Shown: piece by piece, positions 33,528-45,790 of the stretch | Position numbering within the stretch: the stretch's first letter is position 1 | Layout: each line of letters starts with the position of its first letter | Origin: Molanna angustata | Taxonomy: Eukaryota; Arthropoda; Insecta; Trichoptera; Molannidae | DNA length: 64,000 bases | Assembly (NCBI GenBank): GCA_963576475.1 | Contig: OY754968.1 | Span: 15,527,116 to 15,591,115 of the forward strand | Direction: 5' to 3' | The notes under the pieces: model-generated | Databases searched by the model: none | The model's input: only the letters and a program-made list of their open reading frames with translations | What the model was told of the DNA's origin: nothing | Position numbers and translations under genes: made by a program

Positions 33528-34260
33528 ACAAACTATTTCCTATAGTGAAATTCTTCTTTTTTCTATGTAGACCTTTGGGTGATTTTTTCTACAAACTATT
33601 TCTTGGGGTTTAAATCTTCTTCCTCTTCTTTTGTGAAGTCATTTGGGACAGTTCATAAATAAACTATTTCCTATAGTCTAATTTTTCTTTCTCTTAATTT
33701 ATGTAGACCTTGGGTGAGTTTTTATACAAACTATTTCCTATAGTCTAATTCTTCTTCTTCTTCCTTTATGTAGACCTTTTGGTTAGTTTTTAAACAAACT
33801 ATCCTTTAGTCTAATTCTTCGTTTTCTTATTTTATGTAGATGTTGGGTGAATTTTATATAAAATATTTCCTATAGTTCAATTCATCTTCTTCTTCTTTTA
33901 TGAAGACATTTTGGTCAGTTTTTTTATATAATACATTTCCTAATGTGTAATTGTTCTATTTTTTTTTTTTTTTTTAAATGAAAAAATGAATATGTCCTTG
34001 TTAAACAAGTACATATACATCTTCCTACGTTCCCTAAAATAAGCAAATAAGCATAAATGCTTGTGCTTAGGTGAACGAAATCGGTCGAGGCAGGATTCGA
34101 ACTCGCGACCACTGGATTACTAGCCCAGCGCGCTAACCGCTCTGCCACCGGCCCATCTTCTATGTAGACCATTGGGTCAGTTTTTATTACAAACTATTTG
34201 TTATAGTTTTATAATTCTACTTATTTTTTATTTAGTCTTTTGGATTAGTTTTATGTCTAA
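33528..34260 (+). repeat. 62-69-bp tandem array within Y1
   Basis: ACAAACTATTTCCTATAGTC, then a TTCTTC run and ATGTAGACCTTTGGGTGA, begins near 33528, 33591, 33659, 33726, 33794, 33857 and again after the SINE. Units are diverged in the TTC run. Confidence 0.9.
33958..34154 (-). mobile_element. SINE1 copy, minus strand, best preserved
   Basis: Reverse complement begins GGGCCGGTGGCAGAGCGGTT (A box), has a plausible anticodon arm CTGGG-CTAGTAA-TCCAG (loop suggests a Thr-AGT type tRNA ancestor), B box GAGTTCGAATCC, then a ~100-bp body and a long A tail. Inserted into the tandem array of Y1, so younger than it. Confidence 0.92.
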
Positions 34261-35066
34261 TAGTCTATTGTAACAAAATATTATAAACAACATGCATACT
34301 TGATGAAAATACATAAAAACGAGTGGGATGTGACCAACACTAGAATTTTCTCATTACTTTTGTTCAATCAAATTTACACCATTTATTACATCATCATATA
34401 TTGCTTAATTTTCAATAACTACACATTTCATTTTTATGACAATATATAAAAAATCGGGGTCGTGGCCATTGCTGGATCTTCACAACGTTTATATTCATAT
34501 TAAAAACTATATAACATAGCTTAAGTCTTCTTCTTCTGTAATGTAGGCTTATGTGTCAGTTTTAAGTCTATCAGTTTTATTGTGCAAAATTATAATAAAC
34601 TATGTATATGCACACTTGACGAAAAATATAAAAACGAATGGGATGGGACCAACACTAGAATATTTTCAGTACTTTTGTTTAATCAATTTTTAAACCATTT
34701 CCCATCATCCAAAATTACTAAATATTTAAAACACATTATTTGCGTTCGACGACAATATATAAAAATAGGGGTTGTGGCCAAATCCAAACTCTTTACGACG
34801 TTGTCTTTTTATAATAAGTCATATTTAAAATCATTTCCCATAGTCCATGCGTGCAGAAATTGTATGTGCTTATACCTATATAAAAGCAAATGGATTGTGG
34901 CCATCACTTTAAGATTTTACACCGCTTAAACTCAATTAAATTTCAAACTACTTTTCATACTACGGTTAAAAAAAATTATGTGTGACAATATTATGTAGGT
35001 ATATAAACGATTGCTTATTCCTTCACTAATTTACATTCTTGGCCAACGGCGGGACATAAAAGCTAG

Positions 35067-36999
35067 TTAGGCATAAAAGTAATACAATTTTGTTCTCATT
35101 GGGTCCAGCAAGTGAAATGTATATTTATTTATCTTTTCTTGATGTTCGTATTCTAAAACATTTGATTTTGTTTTATTGTAAAATATCTATTGTATTTATA
35201 CTCATTTTCAACGGAAGTAAATTAAATTGAATCACATAAATATATACTCAATTAACAATAAATGGAGTTTCGGATGGTATCTATTTAAAATCAGAAAATT
35301 TAGAAATCTCGTTTCTCTGTAAAGATACATCCATTGACCGAAACGTAGCACGAAACTGTATCGACAATGTGTTGAATAAATTCAATTGGAGTTAAAAGTG
35401 TTTCCGGTCCCAGTCCTGAATATATATATATGTACATATATAAAGCACTGAGGAAAATCCGATTGAACCAACCCATCAGGTAAGATAGTACCTACTAGAT
35501 CTGTTCTACTTTGACAAACATATTGTGAGAAGAAACCTTTGGAACATTTCTAAATTATACACATATACACTTAACCATCATTCTGGTTATATTTTATACG
35601 TATTCATCTATAGCCGTTTTCTAAGAGTGACTTAGCCTCTTTGTTTCACTTTGTTTAAACTTTAATGGGTTATTTATTACAGGATGCCCATCGCCTAAGT
35701 TTCCTTGTATTTGACGTTGCTTCTAAAATATATAAAATATCTCAGAAAATCGTATCCCTTTGTATAAAATAATATACTTTCCTAAATAATTAAGATTTTG
35801 AATTGAGGTTTTATTTTAGTTAGGTAACTAACCTTTGGTTTACATAATATATAAGCATCCAATCATAAGATAATATGATTCACAAATATTCTGAAACATG
35901 CGTACTATACATTCGCCAGTATATTATTTATTTTTGTGTCATATTACATATCTATTAATACTTAAATAAAATCTAAAACAAGATGTGTGATTTTATTATT
36001 ATTCTATTTTGTTTTAATACAAAAATATTTATTTTGTAAACATAAAAGTTGTTTGTATTTTGCTTCCAGTATTTTTGTACATAGCTTTCTCCGATGTTTA
36101 CTGTAATCCGGTAACGACACATCCTTACGGAATGTATTCGGGATCAAAAACTGAAAGTATACTATGTAGAATATTATATGAAGAACGTAGATATACCTAA
36201 TAATGTACGCTCGGACACAAAAGGCCATCAAGGAGGAAAACCTGACAAAGCAGTTTTTCGAACCCATAATAATATTTGCCTCATTGCGAAATTTTTGGGA
36301 CTAAAAAGTATTATATAGGAAGAGATGTGTAGAATTCAAATCTGCTCAATTTGGGTACGATTTTGCCTTAAGTATGTATTAAATACGCAAAGCAATTTTT
36401 TTTTATTAAATATCCAAACGTACATTTTTATTTTACTTTTTACGGCAATACTTTGTATTGGTTCAAAGATGTGTTTGGTTATGTTTTGAATAACTTAATG
36501 TCTTACTGTATCCATTTGTAACGATTTGCGACAGAAGAGATATGTACATTACATGGCAGTGCCTAGGATCTTCAAATCCTGGACGAAAATTGGGAAAGGT
36601 TCATTTTTATTACATTTTTACTCTCCACACTATGGAATACTGGAGAGTCCTGATTTCACAATTTTCAAGCATATTTTTTCAATGGGTATCGTGTAGAGAG
36701 TGCACACTGTGAGTTTCGTCGTGATGTGTTTGTATGTATGGCGTACGTCGTACGCCATATCATTTTTGTGTCCTCTCTACAGACCAAACTATAAGTCCGA
36801 TCGACTTCATGTTAACATCATTTGTGTAAAGTGCATAGACCTAGAGCGATTATTTTTCCATAGATATCCGTTAATTTCTTCGCTATGATTTAATCTGTCC
36901 ATATTTTCAAAATGCTCTCACGGTCTGGAGTTTTTTGTATAGGTACTGTTTGAAATTTTGATACAACAAAAATACACTCATCAAAATTGCATTCAAGGA
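35067..36999. other. AT-rich stretch, no gene seen
   Basis: Contains a 21-base palindrome ATGGCGTACGTCGTACGCCAT near 36737. No coding signal that I trust. Confidence 0.5.
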
Positions 37000-37001
37000 T
37001 T

Positions 37002-37392
37002 ACTTACTTACTTACTTCCTATGGCCATACAACTCCGGTAGAGCTTTAGCCTCCTGAACAATAGCTTTCCAAGCCTTCCTGTCAGCTGCAGTGGACTCCC
37101 AGTCATCACAAGCATTCAGCACGTTCAGATTTTGGGTAACATTGTCCATCAATCTCTGCCTTGGTCTTCCCAGGGGTCTCTTGCCCACAGGGTTATTTTG
37201 CAGGATACGTTTTGTGGCTCTTTCTTCCCCTGATCTGATAATATGTCTAATCCAAGCTAATCTTCTGGACCTGATTTCGCTGGTGATTAAAGGTTGTCCT
37301 GTCAATGCACGAATTTCCTCATTGCTTCGTGGTCTCCAGGTACCTGCCGCAATTCCTGGTCTTGGGCCTAATATTTTACGCAATATCTTGTT
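37002..37392 (-). mobile_element. 5'-truncated non-LTR retrotransposon, minus strand, 10-bp target duplication
   Basis: TTCAAGGATT occurs at 36992-37001 and 37393-37402. A TTAC repeat (GTAA tail in sense) begins the element. The coding remnant on the minus strand reads ENKILRKILGPRPGIAAGTW, RRLAWIRHIIRSGEERATKR, GKRPLGRPRQRLMD and AADRKAWKAIVQEAKALPEL, the C-terminus of a common arthropod RT family. The open frame extends past the element into flanking DNA on its 5' side by chance. Confidence 0.88.
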
Positions 37393-37402
37393 TTCAAGGA
37401 TT

Positions 37403-37856
37403 GTAAAATTAAAAGATAAAAACCTATAGTTTGCCATATCAATGTGAAATAAATTTCATGTTTGTATGAAAAATGTATATAACAGAAGTAAAGTAGCTTC
37501 TGTAAGGGAAAATTGAGTGATAAACTTCATATTGATATTGTATGTGTCTCTATAGACAGATGTTATTTTAACTCTCCACTTCTATCTTCCTCAAGGGGTA
37601 GACAGTGAGATTTTTTTACGTATATCTTGACTATACGCATAACCCATGTTTTATATTCTGAAAAAAATACACTCAATGAGTGTAATGATCTTATTTTTTT
37701 TCAAAAGTACGTAGTTAAATGATTTTTTATGTTTTTTTCAGAAAATCTAATCGAAAGAATGTTTTCTTTATTTTTCTTGTCAATAGCGATCATCACCGAT
37801 ACTATATTTATAGCTGAGAATCATCATTTAATTTATTACTATTACTAAAAGTCCTG
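37403..37856. other. No feature seen
   Basis: AT-rich, no coding signal. Confidence 0.5.
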
Positions 37857-38170
37857 GGCTGCGTTCAGATAGAACACTCGACGTCGGGCATCGGATGTAC
37901 CTACCTGAAGTTGCAAATTATGGCGTTTTTCACATCAATCTCACTGAAAGCTTTCGAGTGGTGTTTCATTCAATCAGAACGCAGCATCTGGCGTTTTAAA
38001 TGTCAAATGTCATTTATCATGCATGTGTCTTTTTATAATTTTGAAGTTCACACCTACAGTTGTTCTGCCTCAAACTAACCTGACAGATACACAAAATAAT
38101 ATGTATTACAAAGAACTTTAATGACTTGCCAGAATGTGTGAAGCAAGCATCTGGTCTGGCCGCGTCCTAA
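37857..38170. mobile_element. Possible Harbinger-like MITE
   Basis: A GC-richer island starting GGGCTGCGTTCAGAT and ending, in reverse complement, AGGACGCGGCCAGAC. The ends agree at 9 of 15 positions; CAGA/TCTG words recur inside. No clear target duplication. Confidence 0.3.
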
Positions 38171-38675
38171 GTGAATGGAATATGTGATGAAAAAAAGAAA
38201 ACAAATCTTACATATGATCACAGAGTAACCATAGCAATTTCAAATTAGTACTGCTTCAGAACGGACTATGTCTAGCGAAGCAGAAAAATTGTAATTAGGT
38301 ATAAATCAAATTGTTTTTAGTTCCTTTGTAATATTTATACTACACAAACATACAAACTCTATCCTGTCCTTGCATTTACTTGCAATTGTAGGATATTGCT
38401 GAAAACAAAAATTAATTCCCCTTTTATTTCAGTACCTACTTACATACATATTACTTAATTCGAATTTTCGTGCTATATCGCATTTCGCGTGTCAATTGTG
38501 TATTGTGTAAATTAATGTTGCAACAATGGTGTTTGACATCAAAACTATTATGTGTCAAATAGTATTGCCTTTTATTAAGAATAATATTAGGTAGCTTTGT
38601 ACCTACGTTACATGAATGTGGAGCTTATAATATAAAGAGCTTGAACGACTGGCGAATATGGCGAGTATACATATA
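38171..38675. other. No feature seen
   Basis: AT-rich, no coding signal. Confidence 0.5.
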
Positions 38676-39193
38676 TACTTACTTACTTTGCGGGTCCGGA
38701 CATCAGACCTTGCCACTCCAGTGGGTGGCTACGGATATCGCCCTGTCGTTCACTGTTTTTAGGTCACTTGTGCTGCATGTCATCTTAATTCATGGGCATA
38801 TTAGTAGATGGGCGTCATCCTGCTTCTCTCCGCAATGGCACAACGTATCTTCCCCCTCCAAGCATCCCCACATCTGCTGGTTCTTTTTTTACATATAGTC
38901 ACCCCCACTCTCAGTCTGTTAAGGGTTTTCCATGTTGGAAAGTTCAGACCAAACGCGGTGTTCACATCCATAGATGGTACCATCCAGAGTCTGTTGCCGA
39001 GTTGTTCCCTTCGTATCCTTTCTGTACTGTTTTGTGGAGGTTCCCAATTCAGTAGTAGATATAAGAAAGTTCTCTCTCGACCGCTGTCTCGGTGCAGCCA
39101 TATGGTGGTTGTGAAGGGGGTGTCTAGGGTCATGGATCTGTTTGTGTCTTTCCACATCAGCCGTCCATTTCTTCTGATGCCAGGTGGTGCAAT
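38676..39193 (-). mobile_element. 5'-truncated non-LTR retrotransposon, minus strand, GTAA tail
   Basis: Starts with TTAC repeats (sense GTAA tail). A minus-strand frame near the 3' end reads LCHCGEKQDDAHLLICP, then TCSTSDLKTVNDRAISVATH and W: a Cys-His motif followed by the Asp-Leu...Ala...Trp ending known from one arthropod RT family. Upstream the frame is intact as KDTNRSMTLDTPFTTTIWLH. The 5' edge abuts the X-family copy at 39194. Confidence 0.75.
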
Positions 39194-39620
39194 TCCATGG
39201 TCGATTTGCTCAAGACAGTTTATTTCTCTTAACATATCGACACAGTTTCAAGCCAAGATCCGTGAAATTAGTATGCCCATTGCCCAGGTTCATATTTTTC
39301 GTGTTTTTTCTTTTTCAACTTTGAAGTTTAAATATCACCAATTTAGAGGATTCTTAGCATATACGTTACATATTATATGGATTTACTCAAAATTTGGAGC
39401 AGATTATTGAGTATGTCAAGTTATATGTGTGTCTGTGTGTGTGCGTGTACTTATAACTTTTGATCCGCTAAATGGACAGAGCCCAAAATTTTAGAAAATA
39501 TAGAAAGTTATAGGTATACAAAAAAATTATACTTAGAATATTGAATTTTTGTTGCAGTCAGGGTTAGTCAACATTTGAATTTTAATTTCATTATACATTG
39601 TATAAGTACTTCTCAAAATG
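39194..39620 (+). mobile_element. HINE-like family X, copy X1, plus, 3' incomplete
   Basis: Starts TCCATGGTCGATTTGCTC (family 5' end TCCAACTGTCGATTTG), keeps CTTAACATATCGACA, TTTACTCA, a TG microsatellite and CTTTTGATCCGCTAAATGGA, and fades after GTTGCAGTCAGGGTTAGTCA. The only copy in this orientation. Confidence 0.75.
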
Positions 39621-40175
39621 TTTAAACCAATTTAATGACAACATCTTTTGCACACATTCTACAAACATACATATGGTGTGTTGCAAGCTGTTAACATATT
39701 TGGAGAGTAAACATCCACATTATCCTATCCTTTCATATTTGTTTGTAAAGAAAACACAATATCATTGACTTTGAATTATAATAATTTGACGTTACTTCGA
39801 CGCAATCCCAGTTTTTTGATTGGCCGTAATCGCCAATAATCATATTAATGTCATGGTGTAAATAAAAGGAAATTTATCTCAGTATATGGTTGCTTTATGA
39901 TTAATACCTATATATACCTACCAAAGACCTTATATACTTTATTATTACTTCTGGCGTTCGGTTTTTTTTACATACCCCAAAAGAAATAAAAAACTACATT
40001 AATCAAATGATTCCTGAATATTACTTTTGCGTCCTTCATTTCTCTCCTTCGTAGCCTCATTGCTATGATAAATATGGTGTTATCATAATATTTATATATC
40101 ATTGCATGTAATGACATAAATGGCATATTTTTCACGAATATTTTTGTGGTTTCAGTACATTTAGCAGACACTATT
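39621..40175. other. No feature seen
   Basis: AT-rich, no coding signal. Confidence 0.5.
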
Positions 40176-40183
40176 AATTATTA

Positions 40184-40646
40184 TTTCTTCTGGTGCTCAG
40201 TCAGGATCCCCCATGTTGGAGATCACTCTGACGAATCCCTCTCTGTCCTGAGCTGCCCCCTATATATGCTCCACAGCTCTGAGACCCGTCCATTCCCTAA
40301 TAGTTCTCATCTAGGACATCTGGTTCTTTTCAGTCCCTCGGCGACCTATCTTGCCCTTCAGTATTAATTGAAGCAATTGGTATTTTTCTCCCCTCATTAT
40401 GTGATCTAGATGTGCGATCTTGCGGACCTTTATGAGTTTCCTCGTTGTTCTGGCTCGACGTAAGGATTCTGAGCTTGTTACCAGGTTCATCTTATTTTGA
40501 GTATATATTCTGCGATGCAACCATATCTCAAAAGCTTCCAACCTGTTCATGATGTTAACCTTTAACGTCCAATTCTCATAGCTATATAGTAATAAAGACC
40601 ACACATAACATTTCATCCGCCTTTCAGTCTTTAGTCCATATCACAT
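40184..40646 (-). mobile_element. RTE-like retrotransposon 3' end, copy 1, minus strand
   Basis: Minus-strand frame reads KCYVWSLLLYSYENWTLKVN, RLEAFEIWLHRRIYTQN and KIAHLDHIMRGEKYQLLQLI, the C-terminal part of a very common RTE-like RT. TTC repeats in plus orientation mark its tail. AATTATTA flanks it at 40176-40183 and 40647-40654. Confidence 0.85.
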
Positions 40647-40655
40647 AATTATTAC

Positions 40656-41033
40656 TTCTTCTTCTTCCGGTGCCATGTCAGGAACCCCCGACGTCGGCTT
40701 TCACTCTGGCAAATCCCTCTCTGTCCTGTGCTGCTCGGAATATCTGTTCCACGGTCCTGATCCGGTCCATTCCATAATGTTGCGCAGCCAGGACATCTGT
40801 CTTCTTCCAGTCCCTCGGCGACCTTCTATCTTGCCCTTCAGTATTATTTGGAGCAAGTGATACTTCTCTCCCCTCATTATGTGACCCAGATATGTGATCT
40901 TGCGGACCTTTATTGTGGAGTTTCCTGGTTGTTCTGGCTCGGCTTAAGACTTCTGAGTTCGTAACCAGATCTGTCCAAGGGATTTTGAGCATTCTGCGAT
41001 GCAACCACATCTCAAAAGCTTCCAGCCATTTTT
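40656..41033 (-). mobile_element. RTE-like retrotransposon 3' end, copy 2, minus strand
   Basis: AATTATTAC at 40647-40655 and 41034-41042 flanks it. The minus-strand frame begins MWLHRRMLKIPWTDLVTNSE, has a shifted middle, and ends RAAQDREGFARVKADVGGS. A second copy of the same family placed directly beside copy 1 in the same orientation. Confidence 0.88.
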
Positions 41034-41042
41034 AATTATTAC

Positions 41043-42249
41043 TAGCATGCCGTAAATACCTATGTAGAATATAAAAATGTAACTCAAAGCTGTAACAATT
41101 TCGGTCTACGTTTTGTTTAACCATAATGAAAATAATATATTGCTGAGAGAAAATAGGAAGCAACAGCGATGGAAGATCCGGTTGCCGACAAAGAGAAATA
41201 GTCCATCTGACATATTTAAATCCCAACAAGTAGAATAGGAGGGTCTCCTTCCATTTGGAAACAACAAGGGAAACTTTTGTTCATAAACAAAATTAAACAA
41301 TAATTCCATGTCGGTTTGTAAAGAAAATACCAACCAATTCGAAATATATGTATGTGTACCTAAAGTTAGTTGAATGGAATTTTGAAATCAATATATCACC
41401 GTTTGGTTTTCATATTTCTGGTATTTTTAATACGTAAAAGGTTTCAGAAATATGTTTTTTTATAGTATAAAAGTTTAGTTTGATTCGTGTTTTTAATAAT
41501 ATACATACCTATATTTAAAAAGATATTACAGAATATCTTTTAAACAAAATCATAAATATGAACTTATTACTGGCATGAGTTTCTGTAACCTGGCGTGAGA
41601 TGGAGAGCATACTGAGATTAAAGCAAGTGAAATAATGGAAATTTTTCTGTTTGATTTTGGGAGTTATATATTTATATCAATGTATTTATACAATATTTTT
41701 TATATTACATTTATGTTATGTTTATATCATTTATTATGTTATGCTTATAGTATATCTATATTATAGTACATTTACGATTTTATGCTAAATTTTATAAAAA
41801 ATGTAATATATTGATGTTGCGCCGTGTATCAGGCAATGTGTACAGCGGGTTACGAGATCGTACGAATAGATTATTCGGAAACCTTCGGGTTTCAATATAA
41901 AGGAATGTCTGGGTTTTGTTCGGGGCTTTTTTCTGATCAACGATAGTGCTCTCACGTTGTGGTTCATAGATAACTAATTATTTGTACTTCACTATGTATA
42001 TATATCAAATTACTGTTAATTATAATAAACTGTGTTTAAGTGAAACGCGTGTATTAATTTACTATATCTGAGTACTTGAAAACTATCAGATATTAAAAAA
42101 AATATTCAATAAATGAAATAGCCAGCATGACACAGGCCTTGCCTAGTTTGACTCATCACTATATTATGTATTTTTTGTAAAACAAAATACAAGTGTAACC
42201 CATATAAGAGAAAGCATTAACAAAATAAATAAATATTATTAATTCAATC
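41043..42249. other. AT-rich stretch, no gene seen
   Basis: 1.2 kb without coding or repeat structure that I can support. Confidence 0.5.
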
Positions 42250-43240
42250 AAATATATTTTACTAAAGCGTTCGACAGGGTATTGCTATAATATTTGGTAA
42301 TAATACTACGGTAAAGGAAAGTATCTAATACATAAGTAAATACTGTTCAAGATCTATATAAAAATTGCAAAATACAAATTAAGGTAAACAATGATTGTCT
42401 AGAGAAATCCAAGCAAAAAATAGTATAAGGCAGAGAGACAGTCTGAGTTCTTTTCTGTTTTACCTCATAATGGAAGAAATCATTGAAGAAGTGGCTGGCT
42501 TGGGACTAGGCTATGAAATGGGTGTTAAAACTACTGATGTTTTTTGCTATGCAGACGACGCCGTGATAATAGCTGAATCTGAGGACGACTTTCAAAGAAT
42601 GTTGAACAAATTCCACGTGGTATCACAGAGGCTAAACATGGCTATACCGCCAGCAAAACAAAAAGTATTACATATAAAAACAACCTTCAAGATGATAACT
42701 GTTGATTATAAGCCTGTGGATCAAGTAATGAGTTTCAAATATTTACTTGTAGAGATCTGCAGCCATACCTATACACTGAAGCCTGCGAACAAGTCAATAA
42801 AGCATCTTGCCGTATCTGGATGAAAAAATATGGACATGAAAAATAAACACGTGTGAATTGAATTGACAGTAAGGTCAGAATATGTTTATAACACATTTGT
42901 GCGATCGATCATGACGTATGCTGTGGAAACGCGAGCAGACACTGTACGAACCAAGGGGCTCCTAAGAACAACGGAAATTATGGTTCTAAGGCCAATCACT
43001 GGGATAACTTTCCGAGATCATGTTTGCAGTTTTGAAATAAGAAAAAAAAACATGTGGAATAGAGGATATCGTTAGGTGGAGTAGATCCAGAAGAAGACAC
43101 TGGAGGGACCATGTAGCCAGAATGGACTGATAGAATTGCGTATATAAGTCACTCGAAAGACGGAAGGATAGTTTGACTTCGTCATCTTAAGGGTCATAGT
43201 TTTTGTAATAACAGATCAAAAGGTCTACTAAAAGGAGAAG
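42250..43240 (+). pseudogene. Decayed RTE-like RT, plus strand
   Basis: Near 42262 a TKAFDRVLL string is motif A. At 42395-42823 the frame reads SIRQRDSLSSFLFYLIMEEI (motif B region), VFCYADDAVIIAESEDDFQR (motif C intact), KFHVVSQRLNMAI and MSFKYL. After a shift, 42863-43075 reads NTFVRSIMTYAVETRAD and LLRTTEIMVLRPITGITFRD. Final scraps near 43080-43130 resemble RRRHWRDHVARM. Several frameshifts and stops; an old copy. No endonuclease seen upstream. Confidence 0.8.
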
Positions 43241-43314
43241 AAGAATTTTATTTAGAAGATTGTATTTTTTACTTTCTTAAAAACCAATTTCTTTGTAGGT
43301 ATATTTGAAGGTCG

Positions 43315-43452
43315 GCCTTTGTGGCTCAGTTGGTTAGGTTTTTGACTGCTGATCCAAAGGTCCCGGGTTCGATATATGGTGGAGTCACAATTTTTAATTG
43401 TGTTATATCATAAGTCTCCGGAATGTGGAAAGTTGTTATGGGTGCGTGTTAA
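43315..43452 (+). mobile_element. SINE2 copy, plus strand
   Basis: Starts GGTCGGCCTTTGTGGCTCAG with A box TGGCTCAGTTGGTTAG and B box GGGTTCGAT, then a body with GGAAAGTTGTTATGGGTGCG homologous to 18440-18640. It passes directly into the 59-bp array. Confidence 0.85.
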
Positions 43453-43985
43453 ATTACCTAATATTGGACATTGTATCCACCTGTTAGTTGCCCAACTTGT
43501 ATTATAAAGTAATTACCTAATATTGGACATTGTATCCACCTGTTAGTTGCCCAACTTGTATTATAAAGTAATTACCTAATATTGGACATTGTATCCACCT
43601 GTTAGTTGCCCAACTTGTATTATAAAGTAATTACCTAATATTGGACATTGTATCCACCTGTTAGTTGCCCAACTTGTATTATAAAGTAATTACCTAATAT
43701 CGGACATTGTATCCACCTGTTAGTTGCCCAACTTGTATTATAAAGTAATTACCTAATATTGGACATTGTATCCACCTGTTAGTTGCCCAACATGTATTAT
43801 AAAGTAATTACCTAATATTGGACATTGTATCCACCTGTTAGTTGCCCAACTTGTATTAAAAAGTAATTACCTAATATTGGACATTGTATCCACCTGTTAG
43901 TTGCCCAACTTGTATTATAAAGTAATTACCTAATATTGGACATTGTATCCACCTGTTAGTTGCCCAACTCGTATTATAAAGTAAT
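43453..43985 (+). repeat. 59-bp satellite, 9 copies, grown from the SINE2 tail
   Basis: Units start at 43453 plus multiples of 59 and are almost identical (single changes such as ATCGG, ACATG and AAAAAG). The unit includes CCACCTGTTAGTTGCCCAAC, which corresponds to the 3' part of the SINE2 body. No spacers, so not a CRISPR-like array. Confidence 0.95.
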
Positions 43986-44741
43986 ATTTTTAGACAATAT
44001 TTAAAATGCGGTGAAATCAAAATTAGGCAAATCTATTTCTATTTCAAGTCTAGACAATTTAAAACCACAATTAAATTCGTTTTTATAATACATGGTATTG
44101 TTAAACCCGCCATGGTACACAGTATTGTACATGAAGCTTAATAAAATAAAATAAAATAAAAAGGACTGATTAATTATTTGAAAACTTAATTTAATTTTTT
44201 CAGTCAGTTTAACCAAGTTTAACGTGTATTTACTGTGGTTATGTATTGTTTTCAAACAACGTTTTAATAAAATTAATTGTATTGTATATAAAACAAAAAA
44301 TACGATTCATTAGTTACTAAATTATTCAAATATTTTATTATTGTACAAAGCAAATTTAGAAATATTAAAATAACCCTACTAGTTTCTTATCTTTAAAATT
44401 ATATACAACAAATTAATGGAAATTATACCTTAAAATTCCACCTTACCGCCAATCTACATTGGAAATGAAATGTTGTATTTTTATAAAACAATATTTCAAT
44501 ATTCTTTCCTTTTTTTTACACGTGTAGGTCAATTCAATTTATTTTGCCTGTGAATGTTTTCGCATTTACGGCAAATTATTTGGCCGTTTCGATTGTGAAT
44601 TTACATAAAAGCACCTAAAAAAATATAATCATACTTAGAATATAATTCCATATAAACTAACACGATAAAATTATGTAAAAAATATATATTTCTAGGGTTA
44701 ATATTTCTGGGATCAATGAGACATTGTTAAAATATTTTTTT
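43986..44741. other. AT-rich stretch, short AAATA microsatellite
   Basis: AAATA repeats at about 44140-44162. Nothing else. Confidence 0.5.
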
Positions 44742-45005
44742 AATTGCATATACGCAAACATAAGATTTTTTTTCCTGTCGGGAGTCAAATGGTATTTTTA
44801 TTGAGAAACTTTTTAACATCTCAATAGAGACGAAATTGGGATATTATAGAAGAACCAGGAATTTAAGGCACCTACAGGGCTTACGACCTGTCATCGGCTG
44901 GTTTACGTGATCACTTTATGCGCTTGCGCAACGTTCATCAATTGTGCCTTCTTATTGAGTTCCCTTATCAATGTAATTTTTGAATTTTCCATATACTTGA
45001 ATACT
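44742..45005 (+). repeat. Dispersed repeat Z, copy 3, plus strand
   Basis: TTGCATATACGCAAACATAA, CCTGTCGGGAGTCAAA, CACCTACAGGGCTTACGACC, TTTATGCGCTTGCGCAACG in the same order as copy 1. A single copy, not a palindrome. Confidence 0.85.
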
Positions 45006-45230
45006 GTTTAACAATTTACCTGAAAATAACACATTATTACTAGTGTCATCTATGAATAAACGAAGAAACCTTTTTGTAACGCCATCTATTAAGAATTTGT
45101 TTGTATGTAAATATATCAGACTTAAAATTTCATCCTCATAATCTTACTCTACACTTACTGCACAGATTTATTTATACAATTTCACACATCATTCACACAA
45201 TATCTCACCATTATATGTAACTATTCCTAG

Positions 45231-45790
45231 CTTATTTTTTTATTTTTTTTTATTTTTTTTTATTTCAATTTACGGTTTGATAACCTTTTACACATACATG
45301 TATACAAAATATATTAAAAACAACAGAATTAAAAAAAAAACAAAGAACAACAAGTAAATATATAAAATGAAAATAAAAAATGAATAACAACATAAAAAAG
45401 GTAAAAACATGTAAAAATATGTAAAAAATAATGAAAAACATTTAAAAAAAATATGTAAAAAAAAACATGAGAAAAACATTCAAAAATATGTAAAAAAAAA
45501 TAAACAAAACACATGTAAAAATATGTAAAAAAATAAATAAAACACATGTAAAAAATAATAAAAATCATGTAACAAATATGTAAAAAATAAACAAAAAACG
45601 CAAACAAAAAAAAATATATGTAAAAAATATGTAAAAAAACATGTAAAAAATAATGCAAAAACATGTAAAAAAAATAAACAAAAAACATGAAAAAAAATAA
45701 ACAAAAAACATGCAAAAAATATGTAAATAAACAATGAAAAACATGTAAAAAATATGAAAAAAAGTAAACATACATGCAAAAATTAATACA
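45231..45790. repeat. A-rich degenerate array with ACATGTAAAAA words
   Basis: ACATGTAAAAA or ATATGTAAAAA recurs roughly every 20-35 bases from 45400 to 45780, after T/A-rich text at 45231-45270. It opens Phe/Tyr/His-rich frames on the minus strand that I treat as by-products. Confidence 0.85.

Larger units (their letters stand above)
33528..35066 (+). mobile_element. Helitron-like repeat Y, copy 1 (3' end at CTAG)
   Basis: Ends GGCCAACGGCGGGACATAAA followed by AGCTAG, with T next; the copy at 63022-64000 (minus) ends the same way (GGGACAAAAAAGCTAG, then T). CTAG ends next to T and no target duplication fit rolling-circle elements. Inside are a 62-69-bp tandem array and a ~310-bp partial repeat (the words GGGATG, GACCAACACTAGAAT and ACTTTTGTT near 34320 and 34640). 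The 5' end is not located. No helicase is visible. Confidence 0.5.

Noticed and set aside
36737..36757. Palindrome ATGGCGTACGTCGTACGCCAT as an operator-like site
   Set aside because: A lone short palindrome with no promoter or gene beside it; could be chance.
38808..39410. 200-codon plus-strand frame
   Set aside because: It is the antisense of a non-LTR RT C-terminus (38676-39193) running on into the X1 repeat.
43453..43985. Regular 59-bp repeats suggestive of CRISPR
   Set aside because: Units are directly adjacent with no unique spacers, in a eukaryotic context, and derive from a SINE tail.
45288..45779. Phe/Tyr/Cys-rich frames on the minus strand resembling a membrane protein
   Set aside because: They are the complement of an A-rich ACATGTAAAAA array; overlapping frames all look alike.
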